Assembly: GCA_017442865.1 (NCBI GenBank)
Contig: JAFRXK010000017.1
Location: forward strand, 1-64,000
Direction: 5' to 3'
From: Lachnospiraceae bacterium
Lineage (GTDB): Bacteria; Bacillota; Clostridia; Lachnospirales; Lachnospiraceae
Length of the DNA stretch: 64,000 nt
Under the pieces are notes generated by a model. That model did no database searches, was not told where the DNA came from, and saw only the letters and a list, made by a program, of their open reading frames with translations. Shown one piece after another: positions 1 to 8,469 of the stretch. Within the stretch, counting starts at the first letter, position 1; every line of letters begins with the position of its first letter. The translations under genes were made by a program, and so were the position numbers.

Positions 1-151
1 GAAAATGAAGCAAATGTTTGTTCAATAACCTCATCAATAATCAAATGTTATAAAATAATAGCAATTAAAGCTTTAAAAAGTGACAAATAATTGATATACT
101 ATATTTACAATGTTAGTTGTAAGATTGAGACTTTTTTATGGCTGGGAAATG

Positions 152-472
152 ATGAGTGAGAGGTTAAAAGAGCATAGAAAAGAAAGCAAAATCACACAGA
201 AACAATTTGCAGATTATTTGAATGTTAATCCAAGCTTAGTAACAAAACTGGAGAATTGAACAAGAAAATTGAGCATAATGCAGATAGATAAAATCTATGC
301 TTTATTTGGTTGTACGGAAGAATACCTATCAGGCGAGAATGACGAATATCTGCTGCTGAACTTTGCGTTTAATTAAAATGTACTAGAGACAAAAGATTTA
401 GAGAACATTGCTGGCATAAATTAAATTGTGATGAATCTTATGGAAATGAATATGCTTTTAGGAGATGAATAA
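152..472 (+). pseudogene. Decayed XRE-family HTH regulator
   Basis: Reading from the ATG at 152 gives a typical Cro/CI-type helix-turn-helix (SERLKEHRKESKITQKQF, then a recognition-helix region ending VTKLEN). In-frame stops lie at 257 (TGA), 374 (TAA) and 422 (TAA), and the reading continues in the same frame to a final TAA at 470-472. The reconstructed product is about 106 aa, the size of small regulators that sit beside restriction-modification genes. It stands just upstream of the vsr-methyltransferase-endonuclease cassette, so a past role as its control (C-like) protein is likely but inferred. No frameshift is needed to explain the break; three point stops suggest long-standing loss. Confidence 0.75.
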
Positions 473-494
473 AATAATATTTAAAAATAAATTA

Positions 495-522
495 TTGAAA
501 TTGCATATATTCATGGTATAAT
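495..522 (+). promoter_or_regulatory. SigmaA-type promoter of the vsr/methylase/REase cassette
   Basis: A -35 TTGAAA at 495-500 and a perfect -10 TATAAT at 517-522 are separated by 16 bp, about 65 bp upstream of the vsr start. No other promoter as good is seen in the gap. Confidence 0.6.
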
Positions 523-586
523 ATCAACTAGAAAATATGTTCGATTATGCTGGAATTATAAAAAGAATTGCAAATGGAGAAATAGC

Positions 587-1024
587 ATGGATAGACTTAC
601 AAAAGAACAGCGTCATAAGAACATGAGTAATATAAAAAGTAAAAACACCAAAATAGAAATAAAGTTAAGGAAAGCTTTATGGAACAGAGGATTTAGATAT
701 AGAAAAAACTATACTGAATTACCCGGGAAACCAGACATAGTTATCACAAAACATAAAATAGCTATATTTTGTGATAGTGAGTTTTTTCATGGTAAGGACT
801 GGGATGTTTTAAAACCACAACTTGAGCGTGGTAAAAATCCAGAGTTTTGGATAAATAAGATATCTGGTAACATAAATAGAGATCAAGATGTCAACAGACA
901 ATTGAATGCTCTTGGTTGGACAGTAATTCGTTTTTGGGGAAAGGAAATATTAAAAGATACGGATCAATGTATAAAAGTTATAGAAGAAGCAGTTTTTGAT
1001 AATAAAATGGCTGAATATTATTAA
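587..1024 (+). CDS. vsr: Very short patch repair (Vsr) mismatch endonuclease
   Basis: This 145-aa protein has the Vsr layout. The N-terminal Lys/Arg-rich segment (DRLTKEQRHKNMSNIKSKNT) is followed by GKPDIVI, whose Asp50 matches the catalytic metal-binding Asp. Next comes the FFHGKDW signature (residues 66-72), close to the family's FWHG, and a C-terminal WTVIRFWGKEI. Vsr nicks next to T in T:G mismatches that arise when 5-methylcytosine deaminates, so it protects cells that carry a C5 methylase. Its place directly before a C5-cytosine methyltransferase and an HpaII-type endonuclease fits a V-M-R cassette; an HpaII-linked vsr gene is already known in Haemophilus parainfluenzae. The gene is intact and AT-rich like its neighbours, consistent with horizontal acquisition. 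Confidence 0.92.
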   Translation: MDRLTKEQRHKNMSNIKSKNTKIEIKLRKALWNRGFRYRKNYTELPGKPDIVITKHKIAIFCDSEFFHGKDWDVLKPQLERGKNPEFWINKISGNINRDQDVNRQLNALGWTVIRFWGKEILKDTDQCIKVIEEAVFDNKMAEYY

Positions 1025-1072
1025 AAAAACTTGTAAATATACTTAGATTTATTAAGATTGTGAGGATTAAAA

Positions 1073-2086
1073 ATGTATAGATCAATAGACCTGTTTGCTG
1101 GAATTGGAGGAATAAGAAAAGGATTTGATAATGCGTTTGGAGATAAAATAAAGACCGTTTTTGTTAGCGAATGGGACGAGTATGCAAAAAAAACGTATAA
1201 ACTTAATTTTGAAGATGATTTTGAGATAGCAGGAGATATAACACAAATAGATGAAAAAAATATTCCTGCTTTTGATATATGTTTAGCAGGATTTCCGTGT
1301 CAAGCCTTTTCAGTTGCCGGAAAGCATAAAGGTTTTGAAGATGATTATAAAGGTCAGTGCAGAGGAACTCTTTTTCAGGACGTTGTGAGAATTTGTGAAT
1401 ATCATAAACCTAAAATTATTTTTTGTGAAAATGTAAAAGGCTTGACCATTCATGATAAGGGAAGAACTTTTAAAATAATTAAGGGAGCTTTTAGAGAAAT
1501 TGGCTATACTGTTTATGATAAAATATTAAACAGTAAAGATTTTGGAGTGCCTCAAAATCGCGAAAGAATATATCTGGTTTGCATAAGAAATGATTTGATA
1601 AAAGAAAGATGTCCTGAAGGATTTATATTTCCTGTTGGTAACAAACAGAATGTAACCATAAAAGATATCTTGGATTCTGCCCCTGTTCCATCCAAATATT
1701 ATTTGAGCTGTACATATATGGAGACTTTGAAAAATCATAAAGCGAGACATGAAGCAGCAGGACATGGATTCGGATATGAAATAAGAGATTTAAATGGTAT
1801 AGCAGGAACCATTGTTTGTGGTGGAATGGGTAGAGAAAGAAATCTTATTATTGATGAAAGAGAACATTCAATGATTCCAACCACACATATAAAAGGGAAA
1901 ATTAATGATGAAGGAGTCAGAAAAATGACACCGAGAGAGTGGGCACGATTGCAAGGATTCCCGGAAAATTTTAAATTAGAATTAGCCGATACTCATCTAT
2001 ATAAGCAATTTGGCAATAGTGTAACAGTTAATGTTATAGAAGCTATTGCAAAAGAAATATATAAAATATTGGAGGGAGGAGTTTAA
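1073..2086 (+). CDS. DNA (cytosine-5-)-methyltransferase, likely CCGG-specific
   Basis: This 337-aa enzyme carries the ordered C5-methyltransferase motifs. Motif I is DLFAGIGG (residues 6-13), motif IV GFPCQAFS with catalytic Cys76, motif VI ENVKGL (119-124), motif VIII QNRERIYLV (161-169), and motifs IX/X RLQGFPENF and QFGNSVTV near the C-terminus. The target recognition domain lies between VIII and IX. It transfers a methyl group from SAM to C5 of cosubstrate cytosine in its target. The stop codon (2084-2086) abuts the start of the HpaII-family endonuclease, so the two are co-translated, and CCGG is the inferred site. Modification of the inner cytosine, as by M.HpaII, would be the default guess, but the sequence does not show it. 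Confidence 0.93.
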   Translation: MYRSIDLFAGIGGIRKGFDNAFGDKIKTVFVSEWDEYAKKTYKLNFEDDFEIAGDITQIDEKNIPAFDICLAGFPCQAFSVAGKHKGFEDDYKGQCRGTLFQDVVRICEYHKPKIIFCENVKGLTIHDKGRTFKIIKGAFREIGYTVYDKILNSKDFGVPQNRERIYLVCIRNDLIKERCPEGFIFPVGNKQNVTIKDILDSAPVPSKYYLSCTYMETLKNHKARHEAAGHGFGYEIRDLNGIAGTIVCGGMGRERNLIIDEREHSMIPTTHIKGKINDEGVRKMTPREWARLQGFPENFKLELADTHLYKQFGNSVTVNVIEAIAKEIYKILEGGV

Positions 2087-3199
2087 ATGAATAGAGGAGA
2101 ATGGGGTGAAGCATATACAGCGTTAAGATTACTTGGTGATAAACGCCTTTTTATTACAGATGAAAATGATAAAAATGATAAAGATGAATGGATGGAAGTA
2201 TTAAAAGTTATCAGAAGAGAAACGAATGATAGAGTTGTTACATATGAATATAGTGCAGATGGTGAAACAGTTGATATATTAATTAATAATAATAATGTTT
2301 CATCAGTTCCTTCTGTTAGTTTGTTAAATACGGCTGAGCTTTTGAAACATGAAATTATAAATGGTAGGGGACGTTCTTTTAATGTTTCGGATGAAATTAT
2401 TACATTTTTGAACGATATCGAAATTCAACATTTAAAAGCAAAAAGTATAGAAAAAAGCGACATTTTCCTAGATGTTATTGATCCGAGAAGTTCAACAGTA
2501 AGAGAAAATATAGGGTTTTCTATAAAATGTGAATTTGGAGAAAATCCAACTCTTTTTAATACAGGAAAGGCATCTGCTGCAAAGTATAAAATTCAGGGAA
2601 TGACTCCGCAATTGATGAAAGAAATTAATGCTTTGGTTGACAGTAAAAATCATGCTGCAGTTTCAGACAGATGTAATGCTTTAAAAGGAAACGGATGTAA
2701 TCTGGATTTTGTCGGATATGAATTTGCTAAAAGAGCAAAGTGTAATGCTTTTGAAGAAAATCTAGAACTAATAAACCCGTTATTGCCTAAAGTTATAGAA
2801 CGTATAATGTGGAATCATTTTATGGATGGGTGTAATAAAGTCGATATTCCGTCTGTTATTAATCAAATTATTATTGATAACCCAGTTAATATATCAAGGC
2901 CTAAAGAAAAGTATCCTTATATGATGAAAATGTTTTTATATTCTGCTTATTGCGGAATGACAGCAGGCACTTTATGGGATGGGAAAAGTGCGGTTAAAGG
3001 TGGTTATATAACTGTAAAAGAGACTGGTGAAGTTGTTGCAAATTATGCACTTGAGTCAGACTCTTTTAAAGAATTTTTGTATAAACATTGCTATCTTGAT
3101 TATCCTTCAACGGACGAGAAACATGGTGATTATGGTAAAGTTTATATTGAAGACGGAGAATATTATTTTAAGCTGAATTTTCAGATAAGAATTAAATAG
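2087..3199 (+). CDS. HpaII-family type II restriction endonuclease
   Basis: The 370-aa product begins NRGEWGEAYTALRLLGDKR, matching the N-terminal pattern of the HpaII endonuclease family. It also has the conserved middle segment IGFSIKCEFGENPTLFN (around residues 142-158), where the family has GFSIKS-LG-PTLLNAS, and the family C-terminal KLNFQIRI. Length agrees with HpaII itself (about 358 aa). It would cleave unmethylated CCGG. It starts immediately after the methyltransferase stop, with RBS GGAGGGAGG inside the methylase tail, giving tight coupling. The frame is complete, so restriction is probably active as long as the methylase is. Assignment rests on remembered family patterns rather than a search. 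Confidence 0.82.
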   Translation: MNRGEWGEAYTALRLLGDKRLFITDENDKNDKDEWMEVLKVIRRETNDRVVTYEYSADGETVDILINNNNVSSVPSVSLLNTAELLKHEIINGRGRSFNVSDEIITFLNDIEIQHLKAKSIEKSDIFLDVIDPRSSTVRENIGFSIKCEFGENPTLFNTGKASAAKYKIQGMTPQLMKEINALVDSKNHAAVSDRCNALKGNGCNLDFVGYEFAKRAKCNAFEENLELINPLLPKVIERIMWNHFMDGCNKVDIPSVINQIIIDNPVNISRPKEKYPYMMKMFLYSAYCGMTAGTLWDGKSAVKGGYITVKETGEVVANYALESDSFKEFLYKHCYLDYPSTDEKHGDYGKVYIEDGEYYFKLNFQIRIK

Positions 3200-3337
3200 A
3201 ATATATTTAAAACATGCAAGATTTACTTTTTTGCTGGCAAAGAAAAATGTTTATGAATGATTAAATGTAAGATATTTTTTATTTAACGGTTAAAAACAGC
3301 ATTTAAAATGAAAGACAAAGAGTAATATTCTTTAAAG

Positions 3338-3375
3338 AAAAGGTTTTACCAGTAAATCTGGCTAAGCCTTTTTAC
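3338..3375 (+). terminator. Possible terminator after the restriction cassette
   Basis: AAAAGG at 3338-3343 pairs with CCTTTTT at 3367-3373, with an inner CCAG/CTGG pair, giving a U-rich 3' side. The stem is imperfect and 140 bp past the endonuclease stop. Confidence 0.4.
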
Positions 3376-3519
3376 GTTAAAAACGAACATGTTCTTAAGT
3401 TGCCATACAGACCAGATTTTCAATAAGTTTGATTATTTCTTTTTGGTTGTATGATTACAGATTTTATGGTGCAATAAGTTATATGTTTAGTGAAAGTAAT
3501 TATTGTAGAGAAAGAACAA

Positions 3520-3734
3520 ATGTTGTATGAAACAATATTGAAACAGATGTAAAGGTAAAATGCATAGAGAAAGGAACGACACAGGCAGTGGTGGCAGAGC
3601 AGATCAAGACCACTAATTAATTTGTGAACCGTGTTATCAAGAAGCCGAATTGAGTTGTGAATAATACATTTGTGAAGATGATGCAGGTTCTAGGATATGA
3701 TATTGAGCTGCATTATGTGAAGAGGGAGGAATAG
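3520..3734 (+). pseudogene. Frameshifted small HTH regulator remnant
   Basis: The 540-bp stretch before 3740 has no intact gene, but translating it gives pieces of a small HTH protein. From ATG 3520 it reads MLYETILKQM and then stops. In another frame from about 3558 it reads CIEKGTTQAVVAEQIKTTN, FVNRVIKKPN and VVNNTFVKMMQVLGYDIEL, ending HYVKREE at TAG 3732-3734. The pieces fit a roughly 70-aa XRE-like regulator broken by one small deletion near 3550-3558 and by in-frame stops TAA and TGA. Its end overlaps the RBS of the next gene, suggesting that the two were once an operon, perhaps with the regulator controlling it. Confidence 0.6.
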
Positions 3735-3739
3735 CGCAA

Positions 3740-4900
3740 TTGGAGGATTTGTCTGTAGAAAGTAGAATAAATACCTTTATGCTCGACGTAATTGATACTT
3801 CGGAATATCACAGTGTGGAGTATTTGGTATTTTCAATTAGAAAACTGTTCTTGGATTACATGAGCGCTTCGAGATTGAAGCAATTTGAAATTCCAGCTTT
3901 CTTGGATCCGCTTGTTGATAAGGTAATAGATTTGTTTAATCAATCTGGCATAAGTACGGTGGATATGCTTCGGTATATGTTGGACAATGATGTAAATAGT
4001 TTTATTCATTATTATGCATCAGAATTTATTATTCCAGTTGCTCAAGGACATAAGAATGAATGTGTTCCAGATTTAAATGACTTATTTGCCTACGTGATGA
4101 CTGGTTATATTCTTGATGTCTTTAGAGAAACAAGGATAAATATTGGAAAAATCGTTCAAGGGGAAGTATTACTTCATGAGACTAACCAATATGGATTATC
4201 TATTGTGAATGGAGTAGATTTTTATGGGGATTATTTTGTTTTTGAAGATAAAGCATATCTGTACAGTATGCTTACAAATACAACTCCTTTACAATTTGGG
4301 GATTCAATGCCTGGATTCGCAAGGTTAATTAGCAATGAAGTATGTGATGGGAACATTTTACTGAGACTAGATGAGCGCCTGGCACTCCCTAAAGAACAAG
4401 CGATTTCATACTCGACCTTGAATTTTCAAAAGTACCACGGACCTCAATTTCACTTTAATCGGACTTCGCTAAAAAGTCCCAAGACCATCACTGTTCATAT
4501 GGACGAAGAAACATCAGATAAACTCCTTTTGGTGGTGAAAAAAGATTATGATCAGGTGTTAGATAAACCATTGTGGCATATTGAGATTGAAACACTTCCA
4601 CACTTAAATAAGGATGCAGAAAAAGGATATAAGATTACGACATTCCTTCATGGAATGTATTATCCAGATGATGATTTGTTTACGCATATAGATTGTACTA
4701 GAAATCAGTATGATGGAAAGAGTTATGAAAGTAAGTATACAGAGAATGCTCCGGTAGATCTGTATACAGAGAATAATGACCTGCACCATAAAATTTGGTG
4801 TATTGAACAAGGGCATTATTCGCGAGAATTATGGTATAAATTGATGGTTGTTTCTTTGAACGAAAGATATTGCAAGTTGTTGGACGAAATTCTTCAGTAG
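3740..4900 (+). CDS. Unrecognised 386-aa cytoplasmic protein in defence island
   Basis: I do not recognise this family. The start is TTG at 3740, supported by an AGGGAGGA ribosome-binding site 9 bases upstream; no better ATG exists nearby. The product is acidic to neutral, with no signal peptide, membrane segment or obvious nucleotide-binding loop. The N-terminal third looks helical (YLVFSIRKLFLDYM, DMLRYMLDNDV). The C-terminal half has alternating beta-like stretches rich in His and aromatic residues (QKYHGPQFHFNRTS, LWHIEIETLPHL, ITTFLHGMYYPDDD) and ends HKIWCIEQGHYSRELWYK. It follows a broken HTH gene and precedes a truncated helicase, so it may be a defence effector or an island passenger. 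No function is claimed. Confidence 0.7.
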   Translation: MEDLSVESRINTFMLDVIDTSEYHSVEYLVFSIRKLFLDYMSASRLKQFEIPAFLDPLVDKVIDLFNQSGISTVDMLRYMLDNDVNSFIHYYASEFIIPVAQGHKNECVPDLNDLFAYVMTGYILDVFRETRINIGKIVQGEVLLHETNQYGLSIVNGVDFYGDYFVFEDKAYLYSMLTNTTPLQFGDSMPGFARLISNEVCDGNILLRLDERLALPKEQAISYSTLNFQKYHGPQFHFNRTSLKSPKTITVHMDEETSDKLLLVVKKDYDQVLDKPLWHIEIETLPHLNKDAEKGYKITTFLHGMYYPDDDLFTHIDCTRNQYDGKSYESKYTENAPVDLYTENNDLHHKIWCIEQGHYSRELWYKLMVVSLNERYCKLLDEILQ

Positions 4901-4919
4901 AAATTCTGCCATCGAAAAT

Positions 4920-6851
4920 ATGGCAGAAAAAAGTGTTAGACCTACCTTGACATACATTGATGAGGTTCATAGAGCAGGTGCGGAGAGCTATCAGCGTATT
5001 ATGTCATATTTTGAACCGGAATTATGGTTGGGTATGACTGCAAGTCCTGAGCGTACAGACGGCTTCGATATATTTGAACTCTTTAATCATAATATCGCTT
5101 ACGAAATCAGATTGCAGCAGGCGCTTGAAGAAGATTTGCTTTGTCCATTTCATTATTTTGGTATCACAGACCTTGAAATCAATGGAGAGGTTTTTGATGA
5201 CAATAGCGGAATAAGAAATTTTGCAAATTTAATATGTGATGACAGAGTTAATTATATTCTTGAAAAAGCAAATTATTATGGATATTCAGGAGACAGAGTA
5301 AAAGGGTTGATTTTTTGCAGTAGAAAGGATGAAGCAAAAGAGCTATCTCATAAATTTAATTTAAGAGGTTATGATACAGCCTTTTTAAGCGGTGAGGATT
5401 CACAGGAACGAAGAGAAGAATGTATTAACAGATTGGTTAGTAACAATCCGAATAATAAGCTTGATTACATTTTCACTGTAGACATTTTTAATGAAGGTGT
5501 AGATATTCCAGAGATAAATCAGGTTATAATGCTTCGACCAACTGAAAGTCCTATAATATTTATACAGCAGCTGGGACGAGGTCTTAGAAAGGTTGAGGAT
5601 AAAGAATATGTAGTTATTATAGATTTTATTGGTAACTATATGAATAACTTTATGATACCTATTGCTTTGTCAGGAGACAGAACATACAACAAGGATACAA
5701 TACGCCGATATGTAAGAGAAGGGTCAAGAGTTATTCCGGGATGTTCAACAATTCATTTTGATGAAATATCAAAAAAGCGTATTTTTAATTCAATTGATAA
5801 TGCAACAACCACAAAAAAGTTTTTGAAGGATAAATATCAGCAGCTCAAAAACAGACTTGGTCATATCCCTAGCATTTTGGACTTTTACGAGTACGGCGAG
5901 ATAGATCCTATGATGTTTGTTAATTATTCAAAGACCTATGATAATTTTGTCAGAATGGTAGATGATGAGTATAATATCAGATTTACAAATGATGAGGAGC
6001 AATCGCTTGAGTTTATATCATCTCTTTTGATTAATGGTAAACGTCCTCATGAACTTCTTATGTTAAAGATGCTTATGAATGACGAAGCAATTAATCGTGA
6101 AAGCTTTTGTGATGCGCTTAATCAAGCAGGAAGCTCATATTATGAAGATGATTATATATCGTCAATAAATGTTTTAAACAAGAGTTTTATTAATACACAA
6201 TCTGAGAAGAATAAGTATCAAAACGTTAATTTCTTTGAACAGGATAGTATTAATAGCGGATATTATAGGCGTACATTTTCATTTTATGAAAAACTGCGAA
6301 AGTATTATTATAAAAAAGAATTAAACAGTTTGATTGAATATGGTCTTAAGAAATATGAGGATTGTTACAGTGAGCATGATGAAGATAATCTGGTTTTATA
6401 TGAAAAATACTCAAGAAAAGATATTTGCAGACTTTTAAATTGGGAAAAGGATGATAGCTCAACAATTTATGGCTATAGAATTAAATATGGCACGTGTCCG
6501 ATTTTTGTTACATATGAAAAGAAAGAAGACATTGCGAACAGTACAAAATATGAAGACCAGTTTATAAATAATCAAATTTTTAGTTGGATGACAAGAAGTA
6601 AGGTTACAATTAACAGTACTGAATCAAAGGAATTAATTAATTACCGAGAAAACAATTTGAAAATTTATTTATTTATCAAAAAGAGTGATGGTGAAGGTTC
6701 AGATTTTTATTACATGGGTAAGGTAATTCCGATAGAATGGAACGAAACTGTTATCGAAAATGATCATGGTACATTATTGCCAATTATGAACTTCAAATTG
6801 CAGCTTGAAAACAGTGTTAGAAATGATATTTATGAATATTTTACAAAATAA
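4920..6851 (+). pseudogene. N-terminally truncated SF2 helicase with DUF3427-type C-terminus
   Basis: The reading frame opens in the middle of a superfamily 2 helicase. Motif II is DEVHRAG (residues 14-20), then TASPERTD (motif III), VDIFNEGVDIPEI (motif V) and QQLGRGLRK (motif VI). A long C-terminal region of the DUF3427 type follows (KRIFNSIDNATTTKKFLK, then LGHIPSILDFYEYGEIDP). Full-length relatives are around 950-1050 aa and carry a phospholipase-D-like nuclease domain, Walker A and motif Ia before this point; all of that is missing here. The frame has no Shine-Dalgarno before ATG 4920, and upstream it is open only to a stop at 4857, inside another gene. A deletion or replacement at about 4900-4945 is the simplest reading. 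Without Walker A it cannot hydrolyse ATP. Confidence 0.8.
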
Positions 6852-6860
6852 GAGGTGTTT

Positions 6861-7256
6861 ATGAAATCAATAAAAGTCGTAGCAGCAGTTATAAAAGACA
6901 ATAATAAAATTTTTGCCACCAAGCGCAAGCCTAATGATTTTGCCGGTGGCTGGGAGTTCCCGGGCGGTAAGGTTGAGCCACATGAGACGAGGAAACAGGC
7001 TTTAAGGCGTGAGATTATGGAGGAGCTGGACACGGAGATTAAGGTTGGTGATTTGCTTGTTGTTGTGGAGCATGATTACCCGACATTTCATTTGACGATG
7101 CATGTTTTTATGTGCAGTGTCTTTTCCGGCGATTTGACGCTTAAGGAGCATGAGGCGGCAAGGTGGCTTACGAGGGAAGAGCTTGACAGCGTGAATTGGC
7201 TGCCTGCGGATGTGAAGGTGGTTGAAGCACTTAAGAAAAAGTGGAGTGACAATTAA
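6861..7256 (+). CDS. Nudix hydrolase, MutT/8-oxo-dGTP diphosphatase type
   Basis: The start is ATG 6861, with AAGAGGTG just upstream; an in-frame GTG at 6855 lies within that RBS and is less likely. The 131-aa protein is a single Nudix domain. The Nudix box runs from Gly36 (GGKVEPHE) through REIMEEL (50-56), with the usual Gly near its end replaced by Asp57. AGGWEFPGGK just before it is the classic substrate-entry segment of MutT-type enzymes, which hydrolyse 8-oxo-dGTP or CTP/dCTP to monophosphates. It begins 10 bases after the helicase remnant and marks the boundary where base composition rises toward that of the core chromosome. Confidence 0.9.
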   Translation: MKSIKVVAAVIKDNNKIFATKRKPNDFAGGWEFPGGKVEPHETRKQALRREIMEELDTEIKVGDLLVVVEHDYPTFHLTMHVFMCSVFSGDLTLKEHEAARWLTREELDSVNWLPADVKVVEALKKKWSDN

Positions 7257-7275
7257 ATAATCTAATGATAGGATA

Positions 7276-7304
7276 TTGACAAAAAGCTATCATTGGGTTA
7301 TAAT
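7276..7304 (+). promoter_or_regulatory. Consensus sigmaA promoter before the Panacea-domain gene
   Basis: TTGACA at 7276-7281 and TATAAT at 7299-7304 are both perfect and separated by 17 bp. The predicted transcript starts near 7311 and gives a leader of about 70 bases to the gene at 7383. Confidence 0.85.
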
Positions 7305-7382
7305 CATATTATCAAAAGATTATATTGCATACACTTTACATACTATTTCGAATAACCGCAAGTTAAATCGGAGGTGACCATT

Positions 7383-8393
7383 ATGGCAGAGAAGTGTAGA
7401 AGAGATTTCTGTATTAATTGCAGGAGGGAAACTGAGTATCGTTTGCAGAAGAAGGACATCAGAAAGAATATAAGGGATAAGGATTATACCTTTGGAATTA
7501 CTGTGGCTGTCTGCGAAGCGTGTGGCGAAGAGATGAGTATTCCGGGGCTTGTTGATAAGAATGTTCAGGAGATTGATGAACAGTATAGAGCGGCGGAAGG
7601 TATAGTGTCGGTTGAGGATATTAAGAAGCTCATGAAGATTTATACGATTGGTAAGGCACCGCTGTCTTTAGCGTTGGGCTTTGGAGAGGTGACGATACCA
7701 AGATATTTAGAGGGGCAGCTCCCTTCAAAGGAGTATTCGCAGATTGTAAGAGAGGGACTTTCGTCTCCGGCGTTTATGAAGCAGAAGCTTATGGAGAACA
7801 GGGAGAAGCTTACGAGTGCAGCATATAAAAAGGCGATGGCCTCAGCGGATAGTGTGGAGAGCTTGTTTTCGGTATCGTATAAGATGCGTGGCGTTATAAC
7901 TTATGTGTTTGAGAGACTTGAAGAGGTAACTCCGCTTATGCTTCAGAAGCTGCTTTATTTTATCCAGGGTATTTATTCTGCGTTGTATGGCAGACCGATT
8001 TTTGCTGAAGAATGCAGGGCGTGGCTGCACGGCCCAGTATATTCTGAGGTATATGATATGTTCAGGGATTTTAAGTACAATCCTATTGATGATGCGCGTT
8101 TTGCTCTTTTAGAAGGGACAGAGGATGTATTGACGGCTGATGAGAAGCACGTGGCAGACCTTGTGGTGAATACTTTTGGTATGTATGGCGGTAAGACGCT
8201 TGAGAAAATCACGCACAATGAGGAGCCATGGAGAGAAGCAAGGCGCGGATATGGCGATGGTATTCCGTCCAGCGAGCTTTTGTCAAAGGAGCGGATTATG
8301 AAGTATTATACCGCTGTAAATCAAAAGTACCGCATCGATACTGAGGATGGTCTTAAGACATATATACGAGATATGCTTGATAAAGCATCGTGA
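7383..8393 (+). CDS. Zinc-finger/HTH protein with Panacea (SocA-like, DUF4065) domain
   Basis: ATG 7383 is chosen because GGAGGTG ends six bases upstream; the in-frame GTG at 7374 is part of that site. The 336-aa protein has three parts. The first is an N-terminal zinc-ribbon like MqsA antitoxins, with CINC (10-13) and CEAC (44-47). The second is an HTH segment (around 75-130; IGKAPLSLALGFGEVTIPRY). The third is a C-terminal Panacea domain (around 165-300; TPLMLQKLLYFIQGIYSALY, then CRAWLHGPVYSEVYD). Panacea proteins are antitoxins that neutralise varied toxins, and the HTH suggests autoregulation. Neither neighbour looks like a cytoplasmic toxin, so this is an orphan here. A regulatory or anti-phage sensing role is equally possible. 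Confidence 0.85.
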   Translation: MAEKCRRDFCINCRRETEYRLQKKDIRKNIRDKDYTFGITVAVCEACGEEMSIPGLVDKNVQEIDEQYRAAEGIVSVEDIKKLMKIYTIGKAPLSLALGFGEVTIPRYLEGQLPSKEYSQIVREGLSSPAFMKQKLMENREKLTSAAYKKAMASADSVESLFSVSYKMRGVITYVFERLEEVTPLMLQKLLYFIQGIYSALYGRPIFAEECRAWLHGPVYSEVYDMFRDFKYNPIDDARFALLEGTEDVLTADEKHVADLVVNTFGMYGGKTLEKITHNEEPWREARRGYGDGIPSSELLSKERIMKYYTAVNQKYRIDTEDGLKTYIRDMLDKAS

Positions 8394-8469
8394 TATCATG
8401 TGGTCAAAATACCTTTTGACACAGCATCATTTTATATAAAATATGTTTTGATTTTTAAGGTATACATCC

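Noticed and set aside
3384..3395. CGAACATGTTCT as a possible LexA box in the gap after the endonuclease
   Set aside because: The two half-sites are separated by 2 instead of 4 bases, and no promoter or gene start is near.
4860..4919. Upstream extension of the helicase frame that could hold its missing motifs
   Set aside because: The frame is open for only 20 codons inside the 3740-4900 gene and encodes nothing like Walker A or motif Ia.
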